From Paenibacillus sp. G2S3 (GTDB lineage Bacteria; Bacillota; Bacilli; Paenibacillales; Paenibacillaceae): DNA of 64,000 bases. The notes under the pieces were generated by a model. It was not told where the DNA came from and searched no databases. It saw only the letters and a program-made list of their open reading frames with translations. A program made the position numbers and the translations under genes. The first letter of the stretch is position 1. Each line of letters begins with the position of its first letter. Shown here one piece after another: positions 8,275 to 16,995 of the stretch. Location of the stretch: NCBI RefSeq assembly GCF_030123105.1, contig NZ_CP126095.1, forward strand, positions 2,666,001 to 2,730,000. Reading direction: 5' to 3'.

Positions 8275-9534
8275 ATGAAACTAAGTAAAGAGGAAAAATC
8301 ATGGATTTTATATGACTGTGGAAATTCGGCTTATTCGATGGCGGTTACAACGGCTTTACTGCCCATTGTTTTTGGGATGTTTTCGAACGTGAACAGCAGC
8401 ATGGATTTGGGGTATTTTAATTCCATAGCGAGTATTCTGGTGGCTATCCTTAGCCCGATTTTAGGGACGATGGCAGATTACAAGGATAAGAAAAAACGTT
8501 TCTTCATATTTTTCTCATTAATCGGCGTGATAGCTACAGCTTCGCTGGCATTCGTTGCACCTGCAAGTGGGCAATGGCAGTTATTGATTGTATTTTATAT
8601 TTTGTCAGTCATAGGTTTTGCAGGAGCCAATATTTTTTATGACTCTTTTCTGGTGGATGTAACCACGGATGAAAGGATGGATAAGGTATCCTCAAAAGGC
8701 TTTGCTTTTGGATATATCGCCAGCGTCATTCCATTCGGTATCAGCCTACTGCTGATTCTATTTATGGGGATGGATAAATCGATCGGTTATCAGATTGGAT
8801 TTATAATCACTGCGCTTTGGTGGGGACTCCTGACCATGCCTATGATCAAGGATGTGCAGCAAAGATATTACATAGAACCTGAACCAAAACCGATCATTAA
8901 TAGCTTTAAAAGACTGGGAGACACATTCAAGAATGTCAGACAGCATAAAGTGGTATTTGTTTTCTTAATCGCCTATTTTCTCTATATTGATGGGGTAGAT
9001 ACGATTATTAAAATGGTAGTGCCATATGCCACATCGGTTCTGGGTGCGGATGCTTTTGACACTTTTACTTTACTGGGGATCTTATTAGTTATCCAGATCA
9101 TCGCATTTCCGTGTGCTATCCTGTACGGTAATCTTGCCAAAAAATACTCAGCTAGAACGATGATCATCGTGGGGATTTTTACATATATCATTTCCTGCAT
9201 CGCGGCTTACTTTATTACTTCAGTATGGCATATATTTATTCTGGGAGCGCTAATTGGTTCTGCCCAGGGAGGGATTCAGGCACTCAGCAGATCTTACTAC
9301 GCGAAGATTATTCCTAAGGAAAAATCCAATGAATTCTTTGGATTCTACAATATTTTTGGCAAATTTGCGGCGATTGTGGGTCCTGCTGTGATGTCTTTAA
9401 CGACTACCTTAACAGGCAATGCGAAATTTAGTATTTTAGCGATTATCCCACTATTTATTATTGGATTCTTCGTATTTATAACTTTACCTAAAGAGAAGCT
9501 TGAACAAGATGAACCGAAGGGACTTATCCTATGA
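8275..9534 (+). CDS. MFS transporter of the Atg22/UMF1 type
   Basis: 419-residue membrane protein with about twelve hydrophobic segments. The N-terminal YDCGNSAYSMAVTTALLP is the hallmark of the Atg22-like major facilitator branch, and PILGTMADYKDKKKR is the loop 2-3 motif. In yeast Atg22 effluxes amino acids from the vacuole; bacterial members are uncharacterised. Its ATGA overlap with the next gene implies translational coupling with a phosphodiesterase, which suggests a linked substrate such as a nucleotide or phosphodiester product (inference). Confidence 0.85.
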   Translation: MKLSKEEKSWILYDCGNSAYSMAVTTALLPIVFGMFSNVNSSMDLGYFNSIASILVAILSPILGTMADYKDKKKRFFIFFSLIGVIATASLAFVAPASGQWQLLIVFYILSVIGFAGANIFYDSFLVDVTTDERMDKVSSKGFAFGYIASVIPFGISLLLILFMGMDKSIGYQIGFIITALWWGLLTMPMIKDVQQRYYIEPEPKPIINSFKRLGDTFKNVRQHKVVFVFLIAYFLYIDGVDTIIKMVVPYATSVLGADAFDTFTLLGILLVIQIIAFPCAILYGNLAKKYSARTMIIVGIFTYIISCIAAYFITSVWHIFILGALIGSAQGGIQALSRSYYAKIIPKEKSNEFFGFYNIFGKFAAIVGPAVMSLTTTLTGNAKFSILAIIPLFIIGFFVFITLPKEKLEQDEPKGLIL

Positions 9535-10835
9535 AGTCAAGCAAAGAACAAACGGCAATAGCGAAACATCTGATTGTCATCTCTTACGATGCCTTTTCAG
9601 AAGACCAATGGGAAATGGCTAGGCGTCTTCCTAACTTATCGGAATTGATTAAGAGCGGAGCGCATAGCAATCAATTAAAAAGTGTTTATCCCACGCTCAC
9701 TTATGTGGTACACACTACGATAGCAACGGGCGTATATCCAGATAAGCATGGTATTCATCACAACAATCCATTTCAGCCGTTTGTGAAGGAAAAGGAGCAA
9801 AGCTGGTTCTGGTTCAGAAATGCGATAAAGGTGCCCACGATTTACGATGCTGCGCGCAAGCATAACATGAGTACGGCTGGAATCCTCTGGCCGGTATCAG
9901 GGAAATCCTCAATCCAATACAATATTCCTGAAATTAGAGCCATCAAAAAAGAAAATCAGGCACTGAAGGTGTTAAAAAGCGGGAGCCCCTTATATTGTAT
10001 CGAGATGGAGCTGAAATACGGCCGGCTTCGAAAAGGGATTGAGCAGCCCTATCTGGATGACTTCACGACAAAGTGTGCGATAGAAACGATTAAGCGCAAA
10101 AAGCCTAATCTTCTCATGATGCATCTGATTGATCTGGATGACGCCAAGCATGTTTATGGGACTGACAGCGACGAGGTGAAGCAGGTAATCACGCGTATGG
10201 ATAAACGGTTAGGCGATATTATGCAAGCAGTGGATGAAGCTGGAATAAAGGATGATACGATTTTTTTGGTATTGGGTGACCATGGTCAGTTCAATGTTAG
10301 ATACAAAGTACATCTGAACAACCTTTTGCAGGAAAAAGGCTTAATCTATGAAGAGAACGGCGAAATGAAGTGGAGGGCTTACTTTCAGTGTGGGGGCGGA
10401 GCCGCTTATCTGCATATCAAACAAGGGGATGAAGAAGCTGAGCAATTAGCTTTAGCTGCGATTCGGGATGAGATGAAAGTAGATGCTTCTGGCATAGAGG
10501 AATTGTATGCTAGAGAGGAGCTAGATCAACTTCATGTAGGCCAATCCACCAAGTATATGCTTGAAGCTAAGAGAGGCTATTGTTTCGATGAGAGCATGGA
10601 TGAACCAACGATTGTCGATTTGGACAAACAGGGTGTTAAATATGCAACTCATGGCTATTCTCCCAACAAAGAGGATTATAGATGCAACATGGTGATTTCA
10701 GGGAATAAGGTTAAAAGTGATTTCAATATAGGGGATCTGGAAATGGTAGATATAGCCCCTACGATGGCAAAGATTTTAGGGATTGATTTTAATCAAGGTG
10801 ACGGAAGAGCTTTAGATGAAATTTTCTTGGTATAA
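9531..10835 (+). CDS. Type I phosphodiesterase / nucleotide pyrophosphatase-like enzyme
   Basis: 434 residues of the alkaline phosphatase superfamily. Metal ligand Asp20 is in VISYDAF, the nucleophile Thr55 in YPTLTYVVHTT, the downstream loop is GVYPDKHGIHHN, and the other metal residues are in LIDLDDAKH and LGDHGQ. The pattern matches ectonucleotide pyrophosphatase/phosphodiesterases. There is no signal peptide, so it should act inside the cell. It overlaps the MFS gene by four bases. Substrate unknown. Confidence 0.85.
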   Translation: MKSSKEQTAIAKHLIVISYDAFSEDQWEMARRLPNLSELIKSGAHSNQLKSVYPTLTYVVHTTIATGVYPDKHGIHHNNPFQPFVKEKEQSWFWFRNAIKVPTIYDAARKHNMSTAGILWPVSGKSSIQYNIPEIRAIKKENQALKVLKSGSPLYCIEMELKYGRLRKGIEQPYLDDFTTKCAIETIKRKKPNLLMMHLIDLDDAKHVYGTDSDEVKQVITRMDKRLGDIMQAVDEAGIKDDTIFLVLGDHGQFNVRYKVHLNNLLQEKGLIYEENGEMKWRAYFQCGGGAAYLHIKQGDEEAEQLALAAIRDEMKVDASGIEELYAREELDQLHVGQSTKYMLEAKRGYCFDESMDEPTIVDLDKQGVKYATHGYSPNKEDYRCNMVISGNKVKSDFNIGDLEMVDIAPTMAKILGIDFNQGDGRALDEIFLV

Positions 10836-10919
10836 ATTAAATATAGATAAAGTCGGAATATTTACTTGAGCAATATCCATATACAATGGAATTAAATTTA
10901 GTTTAGAGGTGAATTGGAT

Positions 10920-12002
10920 ATGGATGCTGATATTAGACAAAAAATTTTAAATAAAAATGACAGACTTATTAGTATGGTTATTGAACGTGCTAAGAGAGAT
11001 TTTCCTGATGACATTGCAATCATTGGACTTACAGGTTCTTTCAGTACCGGAGATTTTCATGAAAAAAGCGATCTTGATCTAATTATAATTAATAACACGC
11101 CCAAAGGCTGGGGGATATCTTCGTGTTTTATTTTGGAGGATGTTGGCTACGACATCTATTGTACGCCATGGGAAACAAGGATAGAAGATCAAGCGAATCT
11201 TGAGAGCCCGATGATATCGTGTCTGATAGATTTAGAGCTGTTATATTGTGCGAAGCCCGAATATCTGGAAAAGCTAAATGTATATAAACAGAGAGCACTC
11301 GATGCTTTAGCAAAGCCTATAGGGAGTGAATGCATTAGTAGAGCGAAAAAGAATATAGACATAGCAAAACAAGAATATACGAATACATTACTTTCTGAAG
11401 ATATCGGAGCAGTGAGGTATGCTTCATGTGAAGTTGTATACAATTTGGTAAATGCTCTAACACATTTGAACAATACCTATTTTAAAAGGGGACTTAAGAG
11501 ATATCCGGAGGAAATAGCTACGTATCGTTATGTTCCTGATGATTTTGAAAATATATATATGGCTGTGATCGATGCGAAGACAACCGTTGAAATCAGAAGT
11601 ACATCCTATAGATTTTTAGAAAGCATCAATGATTTATATAATAAAATGTATAAGGATTTTGTGATTCAGCCTGTCCCAACCTATGATAATCTTGGTGGTA
11701 CCTATGAGGAAATGTGGTGTAACAGCCGTAATAAGGTTATAGCTAGTGTGGAATTAAATGATAAATCTTATGCTTATTATGCAGCCATGGGCATACAAAA
11801 TTTTCTTGATGAAATGACAGAATCAAGGGGAACAAAAAAGGTTGATATGATGCAGTATTTTGATTCAGATCATCTACCTTTATTTAAAGAGCAGTTTCTG
11901 CAGATCATGGATGAATATCTGGAAGAATACAATAAGGTAGGAAGGAAAGTTGAACGATACGATACTTTTGAGGAATTATATAGCGAATATATGAAGGTAT
12001 GA
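10920..12002 (+). CDS. Nucleotidyltransferase-domain protein
   Basis: 360 residues. The N-terminal part has the polymerase-beta-type signature TGSFSTGDFHEKSDLDL, with GS and the DxD metal pair, as in aminoglycoside nucleotidyltransferases and MNT antitoxins. A helical C-terminal region follows. No HEPN partner gene is adjacent, which argues against a toxin-antitoxin pair. The ATG at 10920 is preferred over TTG 10914 because AGAGGT lies nine bases upstream. Function unknown; modification of a small molecule is plausible. Confidence 0.75.
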   Translation: MDADIRQKILNKNDRLISMVIERAKRDFPDDIAIIGLTGSFSTGDFHEKSDLDLIIINNTPKGWGISSCFILEDVGYDIYCTPWETRIEDQANLESPMISCLIDLELLYCAKPEYLEKLNVYKQRALDALAKPIGSECISRAKKNIDIAKQEYTNTLLSEDIGAVRYASCEVVYNLVNALTHLNNTYFKRGLKRYPEEIATYRYVPDDFENIYMAVIDAKTTVEIRSTSYRFLESINDLYNKMYKDFVIQPVPTYDNLGGTYEEMWCNSRNKVIASVELNDKSYAYYAAMGIQNFLDEMTESRGTKKVDMMQYFDSDHLPLFKEQFLQIMDEYLEEYNKVGRKVERYDTFEELYSEYMKV

Positions 12003-12013
12003 TAGAGAAGAAT

Positions 12014-12046
12014 ACCAGATTACGAATTTTCGTAGTCTGGTTTTTT
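12014..12046 (+). terminator. Terminator after the nucleotidyltransferase gene
   Basis: Arms ACCAGATTACGA and TCGTAGTCTGGT pair at 11 of 12 positions, followed by a T run. Confidence 0.85.
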
Positions 12047-12123
12047 CATTTTTTTATGGAATGATAAAATTATTTTAAGTCATATGGGTAAAATAATAGA
12101 TCATCATACTAGTGGTGTCTGAT

Positions 12124-12151
12124 TTGCCAAAGTGGTGACATTTATTATAGA
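12124..12151 (+). promoter_or_regulatory. Possible promoter of the yitT-family gene
   Basis: TTGCCA at 12124-12129 and TATAGA at 12146-12151, spaced 16 bases, about 80 bases before the start. Confidence 0.4.
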
Positions 12152-12232
12152 CTATTTTTTATCGGCTTTTGTCCAGTGGATGTTATTCACTTGCAGTGAT
12201 ATGAAAAAAATAATTTGAAGTGGGGAAATGGA

Positions 12233-13108
12233 ATGCATGGAATAAGACAGCATCAAAAATCAAATAAGCTAAAGATATTTTCAAAAGTCATATTAATTAT
12301 TATAGGGGCACTTATTACTTCATATGGTCTGGAATCCGTATTAATACCTAACAATGTTTCAGATGGTGGTGTAACAGGCCTAAGTATCGTTGGTTCACAG
12401 CTGTTTGGATTACCGTTAGGGCTGCTAATTGTTGTAATTAACATCCCTTTTGTTTGGTTAGGATATAAGCAAATTGGTAAAAGCTTTGCTATTTATTCTA
12501 TTATCGGTATTGCCTCATTAGCCATTGGTACAAGCCTTATGCACCATGTGCCAACGATTATCGAAGGAGACACATTATTAATTACTGTTGTTGGCGGGAT
12601 TATCATTGGTTTCGGTATGGGGTTAGCGTTACGTAATGGTGGGGCGTTAGATGGGATCGACATGTTGGCTGTATTACTTTCACGAAAAATACCTTTTGGG
12701 ACGAGTGATCTAATCTTATTCCTAAACATGTTTGTCTTTATTGTTGTTTCAACTGCATTTGGTCTACAAGGGGCGATCCTATCCGCACTTGCTTATTTTA
12801 TTGCTTCTAAAGTGATTCATATCGTTGAAGAAGGTTTGAGCGGATCTAAAACGTTTAAAATCATCACCGTTCAACCGGAGATCATGGTAGAAACTATTCG
12901 TGACCGATTGGGACGTGGGGCAACCTATACTGATGCATACGGTGGTTACTCCAATGAACAATTCAAAGAAATCACCTGTGTAATTAACCGTCTGGAAGAA
13001 AGCAAAATCAAAGAAATTATTCATGAAATTGATCCTAACGCTTTTGTCGTAGTATATGATGTAGCAGAAGTTAAGGGCGGTAATTTCAAAAAGCATAATA
13101 TTCATTAA
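12233..13108 (+). CDS. YitT family membrane protein (DUF161 plus DUF2179)
   Basis: 291 residues with five to six membrane segments (SYGLESVLIPNNVSDGGVTG is the family signature after the first segment) and a cytosolic C-terminal DUF2179 domain (about 210-285, beginning after SGSKTFKIITV). B. subtilis has several paralogues (YitT, YvjA, YqfU, YpjC), none with an established substrate. The frame is open from TTG 12215, but ATG 12233 lies eight bases after GGGG and is preferred. A shorter paralogue without DUF2179 lies at 27453-28052. Confidence 0.85.
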   Translation: MHGIRQHQKSNKLKIFSKVILIIIGALITSYGLESVLIPNNVSDGGVTGLSIVGSQLFGLPLGLLIVVINIPFVWLGYKQIGKSFAIYSIIGIASLAIGTSLMHHVPTIIEGDTLLITVVGGIIIGFGMGLALRNGGALDGIDMLAVLLSRKIPFGTSDLILFLNMFVFIVVSTAFGLQGAILSALAYFIASKVIHIVEEGLSGSKTFKIITVQPEIMVETIRDRLGRGATYTDAYGGYSNEQFKEITCVINRLEESKIKEIIHEIDPNAFVVVYDVAEVKGGNFKKHNIH

Positions 13109-13139
13109 TTACGATCCTGAAGTGCATCTCCTTAAGTGT

Positions 13140-13168
13140 TTGACAAATGCATAAAATGTAACTATTAT
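13140..13168 (+). promoter_or_regulatory. Promoter of the Rrf2 regulator gene
   Basis: Consensus TTGACA (13140-13145), 17-base spacer, TATTAT (13163-13168). This places transcription start near 13175 and rules out the frame's earlier ATG at 13168 as the start. Confidence 0.8.
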
Positions 13169-13175
13169 TGTTGCA
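13157..13175. promoter_or_regulatory. Dyad over the -10 of the Rrf2 gene, probable autoregulatory operator
   Basis: TGTAAC (13157-13162) and GTTGCA (13170-13175) form an inverted repeat with a 7-base centre and one mismatch, directly over the -10 box. Its TGTAAC half and 7-base spacing recur at the catE promoter 3.8 kb away. Confidence 0.45.
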
Positions 13176-13230
13176 TCTGATTAATGCACTTGTTAATTGC
13201 ACGACAGTAAGGCAGAAGGAGGGATTTCCA

Positions 13231-13653
13231 ATGAACATTAGCACCCGATTTGCGGTAGCCATTCATATATTAACGTTAATCGATAGTAATAAAGAGGGCA
13301 AAAGCACCTCGGAGTGGATAGCTGGTAGCGTGAATACAAACCCTGTAGTTATCCGCCGGCTAACGAGTATGCTGCAAAAAGCAGGACTGGTAACGGCCCG
13401 CCCCGGAGTCGCAGGAGCCTCACTTTCACGTAGTAGCGCTGAGATTACACTACTTCAGATTTATAAGGCAGTAAACGCGGTGGAGGAGGATTCGTTGTTC
13501 TCGGTTCATGAGCACCCTAACCCGGATTGTCCAGTCGGCAAAAATATAGCGAGCTCCATTGTACCGGTATTCTCGCTCGCGCAAAAGGCGATGGAGAATG
13601 TCCTTCAGGAGGTTACTTTGGAGCAGATTGTGAATGAAATGCCTGAAATATAA
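13231..13653 (+). CDS. Rrf2 family transcriptional regulator, YwnA-like
   Basis: 140 residues with an N-terminal winged helix (MNISTRFAVAIHILTLID, then a helix-turn-helix near residues 25-50) and a dimerisation helix. It has one cysteine in the usual effector loop (NPDCPVG) rather than the three that hold an iron-sulfur cluster in IscR/NsrR, so it is likely a thiol- or ligand-sensing YwnA type. GGAGGG precedes ATG 13231. In B. subtilis ywnA neighbours ywnB; a YwnB-like gene lies here at 18893. Confidence 0.85.
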   Translation: MNISTRFAVAIHILTLIDSNKEGKSTSEWIAGSVNTNPVVIRRLTSMLQKAGLVTARPGVAGASLSRSSAEITLLQIYKAVNAVEEDSLFSVHEHPNPDCPVGKNIASSIVPVFSLAQKAMENVLQEVTLEQIVNEMPEI

Positions 13654-13678
13654 CCACTCCATATCGCAACGTAGAATG

Positions 13679-13719
13679 AAGACCACAACATGTGCTAACG
13701 TGATTGTGGTCTTTTTTTT
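13679..13719 (+). terminator. Terminator of the Rrf2 gene
   Basis: Perfect 10-bp stem AAGACCACAA / TTGTGGTCTT with a 15-base loop, followed by eight T. Confidence 0.9.
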
Positions 13720-13976
13720 GCAGGAATTCTTTCACGCCATTGCAATCTATATTTTAAATTCACATAACCAAAAGACTGTTCGATGGCTCGGATATGAAGA
13801 GTAACGATTCAAAGGAGGGAAGTAAGATATAATAATAGAATCTGTATTTAGAAGGCGGAGAATAGATATTATAAATATGATGGAGTGATTCATGAAACAT
13901 ATTCTTGATAAGAAAGTCTAAAACTTAATAAGAATTAACTTTTTCTAAAAAGATCAATTTATACGGAGGTTCTACA
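13720..13976 (+). promoter_or_regulatory. Intergenic region with a possible promoter of the phosphoesterase gene
   Basis: After the Rrf2 terminator no gene is visible up to 13976. TATAAT at 13828-13833 is the only good -10. A nine-codon frame beginning ATGAAACAT at 13892 is too short to support as a gene. ACGGAGG precedes the GTG start of the next gene. Confidence 0.4.
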
Positions 13977-14714
13977 GTGGAACAAATCGCATTAATCTCA
14001 GATATTCATGGAAATATCCCGGCTTTAACAGCCGTATTAGATGATATTAAGCAGCGTGGAATTAGCAGGATATTTTGCCTAGGGGATATTGTTGGAAAAG
14101 GACCAAACTCCGATCTAGCCGTTGATATCATTAAGGAAAATTGTGAAATCAGTGTAATGGGAAACTGGGATGATTTAATGAATCAGGATGTTGATTTTGA
14201 AATGGCTCGGTGGAGTCGGAAATTGTTAGGTAAAGACCGTCTTGCTTATTTAGGTACATTACCGTTCTCGATTGAGTTTATGATGAGTGGTAAGTTTATT
14301 CGATTATTCCATGCTTCACCGCGGAGCTACTATGAACGGATTCAGCCCTGGGACGATTATGAGAAGCGACTGTCTATGTTTGGGTGTTCTGATCTCTGCC
14401 AAGAGAAGCGACAAGCGGATATCGTAGGTTATGGGGACATTCACAATGCTTTTATACAACATTTAGAAGGGAAGACTTTATTTAATGTAGGCAGTGTGGG
14501 GAATCCTCTTGATGTCACTCAGGCATCTTATGTGATTTTGGAGGGGGAATACGGAGGAGTGACAGAAGCTCCTTTGAATATACAATTTGTAAGAGTTCCT
14601 TATGATATTGAGTTAGCCATTCAACAAGCCATAGATGCGGTTATGCCAGCTACAGAGCCCTATATTCGAGAGCTTAGAACTGCGCAGTATAGAGGGAATG
14701 CCCGGGATAAATAA
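13977..14714 (+). CDS. Calcineurin-like metallophosphoesterase
   Basis: 245 residues with the full metal-binding set: SDIHGN (residues 9-14), GDIVGKGPN, GNWDD, HASP and GYGDIHN, then NVGSVGNP near the end. This is the YfcE-like branch of small phosphodiesterases or diadenosine-polyphosphatase-like enzymes. GTG start behind ACGGAGG. It begins a run of five genes ending at 16852 whose products share no evident pathway. Substrate unknown. Confidence 0.85.
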   Translation: MEQIALISDIHGNIPALTAVLDDIKQRGISRIFCLGDIVGKGPNSDLAVDIIKENCEISVMGNWDDLMNQDVDFEMARWSRKLLGKDRLAYLGTLPFSIEFMMSGKFIRLFHASPRSYYERIQPWDDYEKRLSMFGCSDLCQEKRQADIVGYGDIHNAFIQHLEGKTLFNVGSVGNPLDVTQASYVILEGEYGGVTEAPLNIQFVRVPYDIELAIQQAIDAVMPATEPYIRELRTAQYRGNARDK

Positions 14715-14771
14715 TGAACTTTCGAACTGCAACGCTAATCCATGCCATCAAAAAGTAACGGAGGGAAAGAA

Positions 14772-15356
14772 TTGAAGCTTAGTCATGTATTTGAGCAATT
14801 CCCTACTTTGGAAACCGAGCAGTTAACACTGAAAAAAATTGAAGATAGTAATCTTGAAGAGGTATTTGGCATTTATAGTAACGATCAAGTGTTTGAGTAC
14901 TGCGGAATTATTCCGAAACATAATAAAGATACAGTAAAGAATATGATCGGACATTTCGAGCGTGATTTTAACAAAGGAGTAAGAGTGAAGTGGGGGATTT
15001 TCCGCAAAAATAATCCTTACATACTGCTAGGTATCATCGAAGCTATGGATTTTAATCAAAAGGTGGATATGGTCACGATCGGCTATTTTTTGGCGGAGAC
15101 TTATTGGGGAAAAGGGATTGCAACTCAGGCCGTTCAAGCGGTGAAGAAATATTTATTTGAGACGGCAGAGGTCAATCGAATTCAAGCTGAGGTCATGCCT
15201 TTTAATGAGCGGTCTAAGCGTGTTCTTTTGAAAAGTGGCTTTATGAAAGAGGGAACGTTAAGGCAAGCTCATGTATGGTCAGGTAAAGGGCTCGTTGATT
15301 TGGACATTTACAGCATTCTAGCAGAGGAATACGGAAAGGGAGAAATCGAATCCTAG
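14772..15356 (+). CDS. GNAT acetyltransferase of the RimJ/RimL type
   Basis: 194 residues. The acetyl-CoA loop is visible as YWGKGIATQAV, followed by VNRIQAEVMPFNERSKRVL and GFMKEGTLRQAHVW, the classic end of ribosomal-protein-alanine acetyltransferase relatives. The TTG at 14772 follows GGAGGG by six bases and is preferred to ATG 14742, which has no ribosome site. The target is not deducible. It sits 57 bases after the phosphoesterase gene. Confidence 0.85.
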   Translation: MKLSHVFEQFPTLETEQLTLKKIEDSNLEEVFGIYSNDQVFEYCGIIPKHNKDTVKNMIGHFERDFNKGVRVKWGIFRKNNPYILLGIIEAMDFNQKVDMVTIGYFLAETYWGKGIATQAVQAVKKYLFETAEVNRIQAEVMPFNERSKRVLLKSGFMKEGTLRQAHVWSGKGLVDLDIYSILAEEYGKGEIES

Positions 15357-15374
15357 TGAAAGTAGGGGAGAGTT

Positions 15375-16121
15375 ATGGGGACTATCGTGGTAATCGGTGG
15401 GGGAGAGCTAATCGATCTAGAAACGCTTGAAATGGATCGTGAAATTGTGAAGTTAACCCGAAAAGCTAATCCGAAAGCGTTATTTATTCCAACAGCTAGC
15501 AGTGATGCACCAGGTTATTGTGATACGTTCAACAAAGTGTACGGTGAGATTCTAGGATGTGAAACAAGTCATTTATTGCTTGTAAGCCAAAACTATACCC
15601 ATGAAAACATTGCAGAGTTAATTATGTCGGCTGATCTGATTTATGTTGGTGGGGGCAATACCCGAAAAATGCTGGAAATTTGGAAAGATACCGGCGTAGA
15701 TGCTCTTCTAAAAGAAGCTTACAACTCGGGGACTATTATGGCAGGTCTGAGTGCAGGTTCCATTTGCTGGTTTGAATATGGGCATAGTGACTCTGAAGCG
15801 TTCGATGACCAAGGGGAGTGGCAGTATATTAAGCTTGAAGCGATGGGGATTCTACCTGGCATTCATTGTCCACATTATAATGAGGATATTCGGGTTGAGG
15901 ATTTTTCACGCATGGTTAAAGGTGGGGGTGTGACTGGAATCGCTGTAGATAATAACTGTGCCATCATCTACAAGGATAATGAATATAAGGTGATGTCAAC
16001 CAGAGAAGAAGCCAAAGCCTATCGTGTGTTGGACTCTGAGCAAGGTGTTGTCGTTACGCCAATCGAAGAATATCCAAGCTACAGACCTCTTTATGAAGTG
16101 TATGGTGGAGGTGATCAATGA
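15375..16121 (+). CDS. Peptidase S51-family protein
   Basis: 248 residues with a Rossmann-like start (TIVVIGGGEL), the YVGGGNTRKML strand and the nucleophile elbow GLSAGS (Ser126), as in dipeptidase E, cyanophycinase and B. subtilis YgaJ. It lacks the long extensions of cyanophycinases. A small peptidase acting on aspartyl or similar dipeptides is likely but not proven. GGGGAGAG precedes the ATG, and the gene overlaps the next by four bases (ATGA). Confidence 0.85.
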   Translation: MGTIVVIGGGELIDLETLEMDREIVKLTRKANPKALFIPTASSDAPGYCDTFNKVYGEILGCETSHLLLVSQNYTHENIAELIMSADLIYVGGGNTRKMLEIWKDTGVDALLKEAYNSGTIMAGLSAGSICWFEYGHSDSEAFDDQGEWQYIKLEAMGILPGIHCPHYNEDIRVEDFSRMVKGGGVTGIAVDNNCAIIYKDNEYKVMSTREEAKAYRVLDSEQGVVVTPIEEYPSYRPLYEVYGGGDQ

Positions 16122-16483
16122 AGTCTAATCAAATCTCAATTATCGTGGCGAGTTTTATTCTAGGGATTTCATTTATTATTGGATGTTCAATAACTAATGG
16201 CGATAAAGAGTTGGAAGTTGATCAAGACCAGACTCCATCCATAGTAACGGCAGATAAGCTTTTGATGGATATTAAAGAGACGGCCTTATACTTAAATCTG
16301 ACTGAAGCTCAGGTGATGAATATTATTACAACCGAGCATAGTAAGTTTGGTACTTTTCCTGGAACTCCTTTTCCTTATATAAATGTAGATAATAAATATC
16401 TTTTTAACAAAGACTTATTATCAAATTGGGTTGCGGAAGCCTCCTTAAATAGGAGAGTTTATCTGAATGGACAAACGAAATAA
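16118..16483 (+). CDS. Lipoprotein with an excisionase/MerR-like HTH domain
   Basis: 121 residues. The N-terminus is a lipoprotein signal (KSNQ, hydrophobic stretch, lipobox FIIGC at Cys23). The rest (about 47-115) reads like an excisionase-family winged helix: DIKETALYLNLTEAQVMNII, then a wing and FPYINVDNKYLFNKDLLSNW. Such domains bind DNA in the cytosol, yet the signal would place this one outside the membrane. Translationally coupled to the S51 peptidase. Function unknown; the fold may be reused for protein binding. Confidence 0.7.
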   Translation: MKSNQISIIVASFILGISFIIGCSITNGDKELEVDQDQTPSIVTADKLLMDIKETALYLNLTEAQVMNIITTEHSKFGTFPGTPFPYINVDNKYLFNKDLLSNWVAEASLNRRVYLNGQTK

Positions 16484-16504
16484 GGTTATACTCGGATAAG
16501 GAAG

Positions 16505-16852
16505 GTGCTCTCTATTAAACTACTGTTTGTCTGCAGCCAGAATCGCTGGCGGAGCTTAACTGCGGAGAAGATATTTCAAGGAATCGACGGTCATGAAGTG
16601 AGATCTGCTGGGACAGAGGAACATGCCAGAATAAAAATTTCTGAAGGGCATGTGGGCTGGGCAGATGTTATTTTTGTGATGGAGAAGAAGCATGTTCGAA
16701 GAATTCAAGATAAATTCAGAGATAGTGTAATCGGCAAAAGAATAATTTGTTTGAATATATCAGATGATTATAAGTATATGGATGAAGACTTAATTGGACT
16801 TCTTGAATCCAGTGTATCTGAATATTTACAGGAATGGCACTCCTTGGGATGA
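16505..16852 (+). CDS. Small low-molecular-weight phosphatase-like protein
   Basis: About 112-115 residues with the CX5R phosphatase loop CSQNRWR (Cys10, Arg16), followed by SLTAEKIF and, near the end, SDDYKYMDEDLI, which may supply the general acid. It is shorter than classic LMW protein tyrosine phosphatases (about 150) and belongs to a small bacterial subgroup. The GTG at 16505 lies inside the only ribosome site (AAGGAAGGTG). An ATT at 16514 gives a product starting KLLFVC, where family members start. Confidence 0.78.
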   Translation: MLSIKLLFVCSQNRWRSLTAEKIFQGIDGHEVRSAGTEEHARIKISEGHVGWADVIFVMEKKHVRRIQDKFRDSVIGKRIICLNISDDYKYMDEDLIGLLESSVSEYLQEWHSLG

Positions 16853-16863
16853 AGTGTTCTTAT

Positions 16864-16904
16864 GAATCATGTTTGGCTGTGAATCAGTCAGCATGATTTT
16901 TTTT
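16864..16904 (+). terminator. Terminator ending the phosphoesterase-to-phosphatase run
   Basis: AATCAT with a bulge and GCTG pair with CAGC and ATGATT, followed by eight T, directly before the catE promoter. Confidence 0.7.
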
Positions 16905-16912
16905 GTTGGTAA

Positions 16913-16941
16913 TTGACAAACATATAGAAGGTAACTATACT
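16913..16941 (+). promoter_or_regulatory. Promoter of the catE-like gene
   Basis: TTGACA (16913-16918), 17-base spacer, TATACT (16936-16941): nearly consensus, as for the Rrf2 gene, and likely strong when not repressed. Confidence 0.8.
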
Positions 16942-16974
16942 AAAGATAGTTAATTTGTAACTGATTAAGTTACA
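16932..16974. promoter_or_regulatory. Two perfect dyads at the catE promoter, probable operators
   Basis: Dyad 1: TAACTAT (16932-16938) and ATAGTTA (16946-16952), 7-base centre, over the -10. Dyad 2: TGTAACT (16956-16962) and AGTTACA (16968-16974), 5-base centre, just downstream. Both are exact 7-bp inverted repeats sharing a TAACT core, which fits repression by a dimeric winged-helix regulator. Confidence 0.65.
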
Positions 16975-16995
16975 GGAATGGTGGGAGGAAACATA

